A stretch of DNA of 64,000 nucleotides, taken from NCBI RefSeq assembly GCF_016863435.1, contig NZ_BOOW01000044.1, positions 62,001-126,000 on the forward strand, written 5' to 3'. The position numbers were made by a program, and so were the translations under genes. This document shows, piece after piece, positions 54,538-62,618 of the stretch; the first letter of the stretch is position 1, and each line of letters starts with the position of its first letter. The DNA comes from Sinosporangium siamense. Lineage in GTDB: Bacteria; Actinomycetota; Actinomycetes; Streptosporangiales; Streptosporangiaceae. Below the pieces are notes generated by a model. That model saw only the letters and a program-made list of their open reading frames with translations, had not been told where the DNA came from and searched no databases.

Positions 54538-56697
54538 ATGAAGCTGTTCAGCTACCTCGACCGTTTGTCCGCGCGTCCCGGTGACACCCTGGCGGTGATG
54601 GCGTCCGGGGACGGCGGCGACGTGGTGGTCGACCTCGTGCGGCTTGTGCACGGGGACACCGACCCCGCGGGGCCCGGGCTGGTGACCGAGGTCGTGGGTT
54701 CTGTGGCAGAGCAGAGGGTGCGTGTCGACGCACAGGAGACCTGGCCGGGGTCCTGCATGGTGGCCGACCGGGTGATCCCCGCGGGGGTGGCCGATGTGAT
54801 GGCCGAGGTGCTGGTCTGGCCGACGACGCCGGAGCTGGGACGGGTGCAAGGGGTGCTCGGCCTGGTCGGCGAGGACGGGGCGCCGGTCGTGTCGATCGTG
54901 CTGGACGGGCACGGGCGACCGGCCGTGCTCGACGGCGACGGGGCCGTGCTGGCCGTCGTGGAGCGTGCGTTGCGGGAACGCCGCTGGTACAGGGTGTCGG
55001 CCGTGGCCGGGACCGAAGGGGTCGTGGTGCGGGCCGCGCCGCTGGAGCCGTTCCCGGGGGACGACGGTGAGGTGACGGCCGAGAGCGAGGCCGGGGTCGA
55101 TCTCTCACCGGCCGCGGGGGTGGTCGCCGCCGCCGTGTCGTGTCCCACCGTGGGGGTACGGCGCAGGCCCGGCAACGTGTTCAACGGCAAGCTTGAGCGG
55201 CCGACGCTGCGCGCGGGCGGCGAGGTGCTCGCCGAGTGGATGTTCGACCGCGGATTCGACGGGGACCGCGTGGCGGACGTGTCGGGCCGGTGTGGCGACG
55301 CGACGCTGGTGAACATGCCCGCGCGGGCCATGACGGGACACAACTGGACCGGTGAGACCAGCGACTTCACCGTCGCCCCCGAACAATATGGAGCGGTCCA
55401 TTTCCACGACGACGACCTGATCGACGCGGGATGGCCCGTCGCGGCCACCGTCACGTTGCCGCCCGATCTGCGGAGCGGCATCTACGCGGTGCGGTTGCGC
55501 GACGGTGAGGAGACCGATCACGTGCCGGTCGTGGTCAGGCCGGCTCCCGCCGTACGGAAGGCGCCGATCGTGTTCCTGGTGCCGACGTTCACCTACACGG
55601 CCTATGCCAACGAGCGGCTGCTGCACCGGCTCGACTACGAGGCGGCGGGGCTCACCGATCATCCCATCACGCCGTGGGAGCACGACCGGGCGCTGGCCGA
55701 GCATCCGGAGTTCGGGGGCAGTCTCTACGACCATCACAGCGACGGGTCGGGGATCTGCTACTCCAGCGCGCTTCGGCCCATCCCCAACCTGCGTCCCGAC
55801 TATCGCATGTGGCTGCAGAACGCGCCCCGGCATCTCGGCGCCGACCTCTACCTCGTCTACTGGCTGGAGCAGCAGGGCTTCGACTTCGACGTGCTGAGCG
55901 ACCACGACCTGCACGCCGACGGCGACGCGGCGCTGGAGGGCTACCGCGTGGTGGTCACCGGCTCGCACCCCGAGTATCACAGCGAGCGCATGCTGGACGC
56001 GTTGCGCGGGCACACCACCGGCGGCGGCTCCATGGCCTACCTCGGCGGCAACGGCTTCTACTGGGTGACCTCGCAGGACCCGGCCCGCCCCCACGTGCTG
56101 GAGGTGCGCAGGTCCGCGGGCATCCGCACGTGGGAGGCGCGGCCGGGTGAGCAGCGGCACTCCACGACCGGCGAGCAGGGCGGACTGTGGCGGTGGCGCG
56201 GGCGTTCGCCCAACGCGCTCACCGGGGTCGGCATGTGCAGCCAGGGCTGGGACGAGAAGGCTCCGCCGTTCGAGCGCACCCCGCTGTCCTACGAACCCGA
56301 GTGGGCGTGGGTCTTCGAGGGGATCGACGACCACCTCATCGGCGACTTCGGGTTCATCATGAACGGCGCCAGCGGCGACGAGCTGGACCGCTGCGACTTC
56401 GCGCTCGGCAGCCCGCCGAACACCGCGGTGCTGGCCACCTCGCGCCGGCACAGCGACTTCTACCAGCTCGCCGTGGAGGACGTGCTCATGCTGGGGCCGG
56501 GTCTCGGCGGCAGCGAATGCGAGGACGTGCGCTCCGACATGGTCGTGGTGGAGCAGGTGGGCGGCGGTGCGGTGTTCTCCGTCGGCTCGGTCTGCTTCAC
56601 CGGCTCCCTGACCTGGAACGGCTCGGACAACAACGTGTCCAGGCTGGTCCGCAACGTGCTGACGAACTTCGCGGCGCGTGACACCAAGCGGGTCTGA
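54538..56697 (+). CDS. N,N-dimethylformamidase large-subunit-like protein
   Basis: The 719-residue protein matches the large subunit of DMFase: a lectin-like N-terminal part (WMFDRGFDGDRVADVSGR, RAMTGHNWTG), then VVVRPAPAVRKAPIVFLVPT, FTYTAYANERL, YDHHSDGSGICYSSALRP, GSHPEYHSERMLDALRGHT and GGSMAYLGGNGFYW. In DMFase the large subunit binds iron and cleaves an amide; the small subunit gene is absent here. It is the first gene of the transport/kinase operon, so it may act on the imported compound, perhaps as an amidohydrolase. Its ATG follows AAGGAAAT. Confidence 0.8.
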   Translation: MKLFSYLDRLSARPGDTLAVMASGDGGDVVVDLVRLVHGDTDPAGPGLVTEVVGSVAEQRVRVDAQETWPGSCMVADRVIPAGVADVMAEVLVWPTTPELGRVQGVLGLVGEDGAPVVSIVLDGHGRPAVLDGDGAVLAVVERALRERRWYRVSAVAGTEGVVVRAAPLEPFPGDDGEVTAESEAGVDLSPAAGVVAAAVSCPTVGVRRRPGNVFNGKLERPTLRAGGEVLAEWMFDRGFDGDRVADVSGRCGDATLVNMPARAMTGHNWTGETSDFTVAPEQYGAVHFHDDDLIDAGWPVAATVTLPPDLRSGIYAVRLRDGEETDHVPVVVRPAPAVRKAPIVFLVPTFTYTAYANERLLHRLDYEAAGLTDHPITPWEHDRALAEHPEFGGSLYDHHSDGSGICYSSALRPIPNLRPDYRMWLQNAPRHLGADLYLVYWLEQQGFDFDVLSDHDLHADGDAALEGYRVVVTGSHPEYHSERMLDALRGHTTGGGSMAYLGGNGFYWVTSQDPARPHVLEVRRSAGIRTWEARPGEQRHSTTGEQGGLWRWRGRSPNALTGVGMCSQGWDEKAPPFERTPLSYEPEWAWVFEGIDDHLIGDFGFIMNGASGDELDRCDFALGSPPNTAVLATSRRHSDFYQLAVEDVLMLGPGLGGSECEDVRSDMVVVEQVGGGAVFSVGSVCFTGSLTWNGSDNNVSRLVRNVLTNFAARDTKRV

Positions 56698-56769
56698 CCC
56701 GCACCCCGATTTCCGACAACCCCCACCCCGCCGACGGAGACCCTCCGGCGCCCCCGAGGAGGCTTTGCC

Positions 56770-57777
56770 ATGCCCAGATTCACGATGCGACGCGCAGGCC
56801 GGTTGACCGGCCTGGCCGCCGCGGCCACGCTCGTGCTCACCGCCTGCGGCGGTGTGCAGGAGGACACCGGCGCCGCGGGCGGTTCCGGCGAGTCCTGCCA
56901 GAGGTCGACCGAGAAGGTCATCGGGTTCGACTACCCGCTGACCTCGCTCTCGGTCTACGGCGACCTGAAGAGGTTCGCCGAGAAGCGGGCCGGCGAGCGC
57001 GGTTATCAGGTGAAGTACACCGCCGACGACCAGGACCTGCAAAAGCAGATCCAGAACGTGCAGACCTGGGTCACCCAGAAGATCCCCGCCATCGTCTCCT
57101 ACCCGCTGGAGCCGGCGTCGATGGAACCGCTGGCCTCGCAGGCCAGGAGCCAGTGCACGGTCTTTGTGTCCTACGCCTCCCCGCTGAAGAACCAGGACGC
57201 CGCGGTGCTGTTCAGCGGCCTGGAGAGCGGCAAGGCGCTCGGCGAGAGCGCGATGAAGTGGATCAAGGACCGCGGCAAGCCGGTCAAGGTGCTCGTGCTG
57301 AACAACCGCGACCTCGCGGTCGGCGCGCAGCGCGACGACGGCCTGAAGTCGGTGTTCCCGGCCGGCGACGCCGACGTCGAGATCGTGTCGACGCAGAAGG
57401 CCGGCACCCGCACCGACGGCGAGCAGATCACCCGGACCGTGCTGCAGGCGCACCCCGACCTGAACATGGTGCTCGGCTACAACGACGACGTCGCGCTCGG
57501 CGCCCGCCAGGCGTTCCTCAACGCCGGCAAGAAGGCCGACGACCCCAACGTGTTCATCGGCGGCCAGGACGGCTCGAAGGAGGGCCTGACCGCGGTGTCG
57601 GAGGACGGCATCTACCGCGTCTCGGTCGCCGTGCGCATCCGCGACATCGGCTTCGCCGTGACGGACGTGGCGGCCGATCTGCTGGAGAGCAAGCCCAACA
57701 CGGGCGTCAACGTGCCGCCGGTCGCGATCGACGCCGAGCACGCCGAACTCAAGGACTACATGAGCGACTACAGCTAG
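56770..57777 (+). CDS. Sugar-type ABC transporter substrate-binding lipoprotein
   Basis: The 335-residue protein has a lipoprotein signal (GLAAAATLVLTACGG, Cys near residue 28) and the periplasmic-binding fold of the ribose/galactose class (type I): VIGFDYPLTSLSVYGDLKRF, IPAIVSYPLEP, VLVLNNRDLAVGAQR, VLGYNDDVALGARQAF, VFIGGQDGSKEGL. It captures the ligand outside the cell for the ATPase and permease that follow. The ligand is probably a sugar or polyol, but the binding-site residues are not enough to name it. Confidence 0.88.
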   Translation: MPRFTMRRAGRLTGLAAAATLVLTACGGVQEDTGAAGGSGESCQRSTEKVIGFDYPLTSLSVYGDLKRFAEKRAGERGYQVKYTADDQDLQKQIQNVQTWVTQKIPAIVSYPLEPASMEPLASQARSQCTVFVSYASPLKNQDAAVLFSGLESGKALGESAMKWIKDRGKPVKVLVLNNRDLAVGAQRDDGLKSVFPAGDADVEIVSTQKAGTRTDGEQITRTVLQAHPDLNMVLGYNDDVALGARQAFLNAGKKADDPNVFIGGQDGSKEGLTAVSEDGIYRVSVAVRIRDIGFAVTDVAADLLESKPNTGVNVPPVAIDAEHAELKDYMSDYS

Positions 57778-57841
57778 ACGGCCGGCTCAGGGGGCGGTGC
57801 CGTACGGCGGCGCCCCCCGGAACCCTTGGAAGGAGCCTCGC

Positions 57842-59365
57842 GTGACGCTCAGCATCCGCGGCCTCGTCAAAGGCTACGGCGCGACCACCGTGCTCGACGG
57901 GGTCGACCTCGACATCGCGCCCGGCGAGGTGCACGCGCTGCTCGGCCCCAACGGCGCGGGCAAGTCGACGCTCATCAAGTGCATCGGCGGCGTGGTGACG
58001 CCCGACGCCGGCGAGATCGTGCTCGACGGCGCGCCGCTGCACAACCTGACCCCCGCCCGCGCCTTCGAGGCCGGGATCGCCACCATCCACCAGCATCTGT
58101 CGCTGATCGACGTGCTGTCGGTGACCGAGAACCTGTTCCTCGGTCAGGAGGCGCGACGGGCCGGTCTGATCGACCGCGGCGCGCAGCGCCGGACGGCCGA
58201 TGAGCTGCTGGAGCGGTTCGGGCTGCGAGTGCCGGCCACGGCGCGGGTGGGCGACCTGCCGATCGGCACCAAGCAGCTCCTGGAGATCGCCAAGGCGTGG
58301 CACAGGACCGATGTGCGGGTGCTCATCCTCGACGAGCCGACGGCGTCGCTCTCGGAGAGTGAGACCGAGCGCCTGTTCGCCGAGGTGGCGAAGATGAAGG
58401 AGCGCGGCGCCCGCATCATCTACACCACGCACCGGCTCGGCGAGGTGTTCCGCATCGCCGACCGGGTGACCGTCGTCCGCGACGGCGGGGTGGCGCTGAG
58501 CGGCGCGGTCGCCGACCTGGCGCCTGAGCGTGTCGTGTCGGTCATCTCCGGCGGCACAGGCGCCCCGACCGCTCAGGTGGAACGTTCCGATCTGGGCGCG
58601 GTGCGGCTGCGGGCGCGCGGCCTCGCGGGCCCCCGGTTCGGGCCGCTGGACATGGAGGTGCGGGCGGGGGAGATCCTCGGCCTGTACGGCGTGCTCGGCT
58701 CGGGCCGGTCCTCGTTCGTGGAGACGGTCGCGGGGCGTTTCGCGGCCGTCGAGGGCGTGATCGAGGTCGACGGCAGCCCTCTGACCGGCCGCGGACCGGC
58801 CCGCGCGCTGCGGCGCGGCATCGCGCTCGTGCCCTCCGACCGCGCCAGGCAGGCGCTGTGGGCCACCCGTTCGGCGGCCGACAACCTGCTGCTGCCGTCG
58901 TTCGGGGAGCTCGGCCGGCTCGGGCTTCGCCGTACCCGGCGGGAGCGGCGGTTGTTCGGCGAGACCGCGCGCAAGGTGGACCTCCAGCCGCCGGACGCCT
59001 CCCGCAAGGGCGGCGCGTTCTCCGGCGGCAACCAGCAGAAGCTCGTGCTCGGCCGCTGGCTGGCGCGGGCCGGCCGGCTCGCGGTGCTGCTGCTGGACGA
59101 GCCCACGCAGGGTGTCGACGTCGGCGCACGCAAGCAGATCTACGAGGTGTGCCGCGACCTGGCCGCAGGCGGCCTCGCGGTCGTGTTCGCCTCCTCCGAC
59201 GCCCAGGAGGTGCAGCAGCTCGCCCACCGGGCGCTGGTGATGGACCGCGGCCGCGTCATCGCGGAGCTGACCGGCGAGGACATCACCGAGGCGGCCCTGC
59301 TCCAGAACGCCCACCAGCTCACCGGTGTCACCGGCACCGCCAACGTTTCGGAGAGTCACCCGTGA
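57842..59365 (+). CDS. Sugar ABC transporter ATPase, duplicated (RbsA type)
   Basis: The 507-residue protein contains two ABC domains. The first has Walker A LLGPNGAGKSTLIK, the diverged signature LPIGTKQLLEIAKAW and Walker B VLILDEPTASLSE. The second has the degenerate P-loop YGVLGSGRSSFVE, signature SGGNQQKLVLGRWLA and LLLDEPTQGVDVG. This asymmetry is typical of RbsA/XylG/MglA. The GTG follows GGAAGGAG. Its stop overlaps the permease GTG (GTGA). Confidence 0.92.
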   Translation: MTLSIRGLVKGYGATTVLDGVDLDIAPGEVHALLGPNGAGKSTLIKCIGGVVTPDAGEIVLDGAPLHNLTPARAFEAGIATIHQHLSLIDVLSVTENLFLGQEARRAGLIDRGAQRRTADELLERFGLRVPATARVGDLPIGTKQLLEIAKAWHRTDVRVLILDEPTASLSESETERLFAEVAKMKERGARIIYTTHRLGEVFRIADRVTVVRDGGVALSGAVADLAPERVVSVISGGTGAPTAQVERSDLGAVRLRARGLAGPRFGPLDMEVRAGEILGLYGVLGSGRSSFVETVAGRFAAVEGVIEVDGSPLTGRGPARALRRGIALVPSDRARQALWATRSAADNLLLPSFGELGRLGLRRTRRERRLFGETARKVDLQPPDASRKGGAFSGGNQQKLVLGRWLARAGRLAVLLLDEPTQGVDVGARKQIYEVCRDLAAGGLAVVFASSDAQEVQQLAHRALVMDRGRVIAELTGEDITEAALLQNAHQLTGVTGTANVSESHP

Positions 59366-60372
59366 CCGCGACGACCGTCCCCGGCGGCAAGACCGCGCCA
59401 GGGGGGAGCCGCAGCGCGATCGATCTGATCCTGCGCTCGGCCCTGCTGATCGGCCTCATCCTGATGGTCGTGTTCTTCACCGCGCAGTCGGACCTGTTCC
59501 TCACCGCGGGCAACATCAAGAACATCGCGTTGTCGAGCGCGGTGCTCCTCATCGTGGCCGTCCCTCAGGCACTTTTGGTGATTATGGGGTACGTTGATCT
59601 TTCTGTCGGTTCGGCGGTCGGACTCTCCGGCGTCGTCACCGGACTGCTCATCGTCGATCAGCAGTGGAGTTGGGGAGCCGCCGTGCTGGCTGGGCTCGCG
59701 ATCGGCACGATCGGCGGTCTCGCCAACGGCGTGCTGGTCTCCTATACGCGGCTCAGCCCGATCATCGTCACGCTCGGCACCCTCCAGCTCTACCGGGGCA
59801 TCACGCAGTTCCTGCGGGAGGACCCGCCGTCGGACTTCGGCCGCGGCATGGCGCTGCTCGGCCGGGGCCTCTACCTCGGCGTTCCCGTGCCGGTGTGGAT
59901 CGCCCTCGGCGTCTTCGCGCTCGGCGCGCTGTTCCTGTACGGCACGGCCCCGGGACGCCACGTCTACGCCATCGGCGTGAACACCGAGGCGGCCTACCTG
60001 TCGGGGGTGGCGACCAAACGCCTCCCGCTGATCATGTACGGCGTGATCGGCCTGGCCGCCGGCCTCGGTGGCGTGCTCTACGCCGCGCGCCTCGACTCGG
60101 CCCCGCCGGGCACGCTCGGCGTGAGCTTCGAGCTGGAGGTGCTCACCGCGGTGCTGCTCGGCGGCGTGGCCTTCAGCGGCGGGCGCGGGACGATGTTCGG
60201 TGTGCTGCTGGGCGTGGTGTTCCTCGGCGTGCTGCGCAACGGCATGACGCTGATGAACGTCCCCTACTTCGCCCAGGCGATGGCGACGGGTGCTGCGCTG
60301 GTGATCGCGGCGGGTCTGGACCAGCTCGGTCAGCGGACCGGGATGGTGCGCCGAGTGCTCCGGCGAAATTGA
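59362..60372 (+). CDS. Sugar ABC transporter permease (RbsC type)
   Basis: The 336-residue membrane protein has about nine segments and the RbsC-family marks LLVIMGYVDLSVGSAVGLSG, LSPIIVTLGTLQLYRGI, IGVNTEAAYLSGV and GGVAFSGGRGTMFGVLLGVV. One permease gene implies a homodimer. It begins inside the ATPase stop codon. The DeoR gene follows after 33 bases. Confidence 0.92.
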   Translation: MTATTVPGGKTAPGGSRSAIDLILRSALLIGLILMVVFFTAQSDLFLTAGNIKNIALSSAVLLIVAVPQALLVIMGYVDLSVGSAVGLSGVVTGLLIVDQQWSWGAAVLAGLAIGTIGGLANGVLVSYTRLSPIIVTLGTLQLYRGITQFLREDPPSDFGRGMALLGRGLYLGVPVPVWIALGVFALGALFLYGTAPGRHVYAIGVNTEAAYLSGVATKRLPLIMYGVIGLAAGLGGVLYAARLDSAPPGTLGVSFELEVLTAVLLGGVAFSGGRGTMFGVLLGVVFLGVLRNGMTLMNVPYFAQAMATGAALVIAAGLDQLGQRTGMVRRVLRRN

Positions 60373-60405
60373 TCACGGCTTGAACCTGGTGTTGGAGGAA
60401 CCCGA

Positions 60406-61203
60406 ATGCTTCCCGAGGAACGCCGCCAGCGCATCCTCTCCCTGCTCGACGGCAGCGAGGTGCTGCGCCCCACCGAGATGGCCTCGCTGCTCTCGGTGTC
60501 GGCCGAGACGATCCGGCGCGACCTCGTGCTCCTGGAGAGGGAGGGCGTCATCCGCCGTGTCTACGGCGGCGCGGCGCGCACGCGCAACCTGTCCCGCAGC
60601 GCCGAGCCCCCGCGCGTCGAGCGGGAGGCGCTCCAGCAGACCGCCAAGGACGAGATAGCGGACTTGTGCGTGCCCCTGCTGAACGACACCGACACCGTGT
60701 TCCTCGACGTCGGCACCACCGTGCTGGCGTGGGCCAGGCGTTTTCCCGCCACCTTCACCGGCCGCGTCGTCACCAACAGCATCAGCGCCGCGACCGCGCT
60801 CGCCGGGCGCAGAGAGGTCGACCTGCACCTGGTGGGCGGGCGGCTGCGGCACGACGAGCTGACCACCTCGGGCGCCGACGCCGAGGAGCAGGTGGGGCGG
60901 TTCTTCGCCGACAAGGCGTTCCTCGGCTCTGGCGGGGCGCATCCGGCGGCCGGGCTCACCGACTACAACCTCGACGAGATAGCGGTACGGCACCGCATGA
61001 TCGACAACGCCACCCAGGTCTACGTGCTCGCCGACGCCACCAAGCTCGGCCACATCGCGCTGCGCAAGGTGTGCGGCTGGGACCGGGTCACCGCCTTGAT
61101 CACCGACGGCTCCGCCGACCCCGAGCTGGTGCGGCAGCTGCGCGACACCGGCCTGACGGTGCTCTGCCCGGACTCCCCGGCCGCAGGCGGGGAGGACGCG
61201 TGA
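60406..61203 (+). CDS. DeoR/GlpR family transcriptional regulator
   Basis: The 265-residue protein has the N-terminal winged helix (RRQRILSLLDGS, LLSVSAETIRRDLVLLEREG, RRVYGGA) and the DeoR C-terminal sensor (VFLDVGTTVLAWARR, VTNSISAATAL, LVGGRLRHDELTTSGA, VLADATKLG). DeoR members bind phosphorylated sugars or polyols. Its place inside the operon, just before the kinase, suggests the kinase product is the inducer. Its TGA overlaps the kinase GTG. Confidence 0.9.
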   Translation: MLPEERRQRILSLLDGSEVLRPTEMASLLSVSAETIRRDLVLLEREGVIRRVYGGAARTRNLSRSAEPPRVEREALQQTAKDEIADLCVPLLNDTDTVFLDVGTTVLAWARRFPATFTGRVVTNSISAATALAGRREVDLHLVGGRLRHDELTTSGADAEEQVGRFFADKAFLGSGGAHPAAGLTDYNLDEIAVRHRMIDNATQVYVLADATKLGHIALRKVCGWDRVTALITDGSADPELVRQLRDTGLTVLCPDSPAAGGEDA

Positions 61204-62618
61204 ACATCCTCGCCATCGACCAGGGCACCTCCTCCACCAAGGCCCTCGTCGTCGACGCCGGCGGCACCGTGCTCGCCGAGGCCGACCACCCCGTCACCGT
61301 CACCACCCCCGCGCCCGGCGCGGTCGAGGTCGACCCGATGTCGCTCCTCACGTCGGTGGTGGAAGGCGGCAGGCGCGCGGTCGCCGCCGCCGGAGTGCGG
61401 ATCGACGGGGTGGCGCTGGCCAACCAGGGTGAAACCGTACTCGCCTGGGACCGCACGGACGGCAAGCCCCTGTCGCCGGGCATCGTGTGGCAGGACCGCC
61501 GGGCGCGCACGGTCTGCGACAGCCTCGCCGATCACGCCGGACGCCTCACCGCGCTGACCGGCCTGCCGCTCGACCCCTACTTCTCCGCGCCCAAGATGCG
61601 CTGGCTGCGCGACCGGCTCGGCACCGGCGCCGGGGTCGTCACCACGACCGACACGTGGCTGCTGCACCACCTGACCGGCGAGTTCGTCACCGACGCCACC
61701 ACCGCCTCGCGCAGCATGCTGCTCGACCTCGACACCGCCGAGTGGTCCGGCGAGGCGTTCGGCCTGTTCGGGCTGGACGAGCCGCGCCCGCGCATCGCAC
61801 GCAACGACGAGATCGTCGGCGAGACCGGCGTGTACGGCACAGCCGTACCGGTGGCCGGGATCGTCGTCGACCAGCAGGCCGCCCTGTGGGCGCAGCGCTG
61901 CCGCGAGCCCGGCGACGCCAAGTGCACCTACGGCACGGGCGCGTTCCTGCTGGCCAACGCCGGAGGCGCCCCCGTGCGCAGCGCGCACGGCCTGACGAGC
62001 TCCCTCGCGTGGGATCTCGCCGGGGAGCGGCGCTGGTGCCTCGACGGCCAGGCGTACACCGCGGGGCAGGCCCTCACCTGGCTCAGCACCGTCGGCCTGA
62101 TCGACAACCCCGCCGACCTCGACGTCCTCGGCGGCACCGTCGGCGACACGGCGGGGGTGGCCTTCGTGCCGTCGCTCGCCGGCCTCGGCGCTCCCCACTG
62201 GCGGCCCGACGCGACCGGCGCGTTCGTCGGGCTCAACCTCGCGGCCTCCCGGGCCCACCTGGCCCGTGCCGTATGCGTGGGCATCGCCGCCCAGGTCGTC
62301 GATCTCGCCGACACCGTCGCGGCCGACCTCGGGCTGCCCCTCCCCAGGCTGCGCGCCGACGGCGGCCTCACCCGGTCCCGCGTGCTCATGCAGATCCAGG
62401 CGGACCTGCTGCAGACCCCCGTCGAGGTCGCCCACGCCCCCCACGCCACCGCGCTCGGCGCCGCCGACCTGGCACTGCGCGCCCTCACCGGCGCGTCCCT
62501 TCCCCCGCCCCCGCCCGCCCGCGTCGTCACACCGGAACGGACCGCGCAGTGGGCACAGGAACAGATGGCCCACTGGCGTTCCGCCTTGGACCTCACCAGA
62601 CGTTGGAGTGAATCGTGA
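61200..62618 (+). CDS. FGGY-family carbohydrate kinase (glycerol kinase-like)
   Basis: The 472-residue kinase has the N-terminal phosphate loop LAIDQGTSSTKALVVDAGG, the substrate segment ALANQGETVLAWDR with GIVWQDRR, CTYGTGAFLL in the second ATPase lobe, and RADGGLTRSRVLMQIQAD as the C-terminal adenosine motif. The GlpK-like elements and the GlpA-like gene that follows suggest a polyol substrate. It would phosphorylate the compound brought in by the adjacent importer. The GTG start overlaps the DeoR stop. Confidence 0.9.
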   Translation: MNILAIDQGTSSTKALVVDAGGTVLAEADHPVTVTTPAPGAVEVDPMSLLTSVVEGGRRAVAAAGVRIDGVALANQGETVLAWDRTDGKPLSPGIVWQDRRARTVCDSLADHAGRLTALTGLPLDPYFSAPKMRWLRDRLGTGAGVVTTTDTWLLHHLTGEFVTDATTASRSMLLDLDTAEWSGEAFGLFGLDEPRPRIARNDEIVGETGVYGTAVPVAGIVVDQQAALWAQRCREPGDAKCTYGTGAFLLANAGGAPVRSAHGLTSSLAWDLAGERRWCLDGQAYTAGQALTWLSTVGLIDNPADLDVLGGTVGDTAGVAFVPSLAGLGAPHWRPDATGAFVGLNLAASRAHLARAVCVGIAAQVVDLADTVAADLGLPLPRLRADGGLTRSRVLMQIQADLLQTPVEVAHAPHATALGAADLALRALTGASLPPPPPARVVTPERTAQWAQEQMAHWRSALDLTRRWSES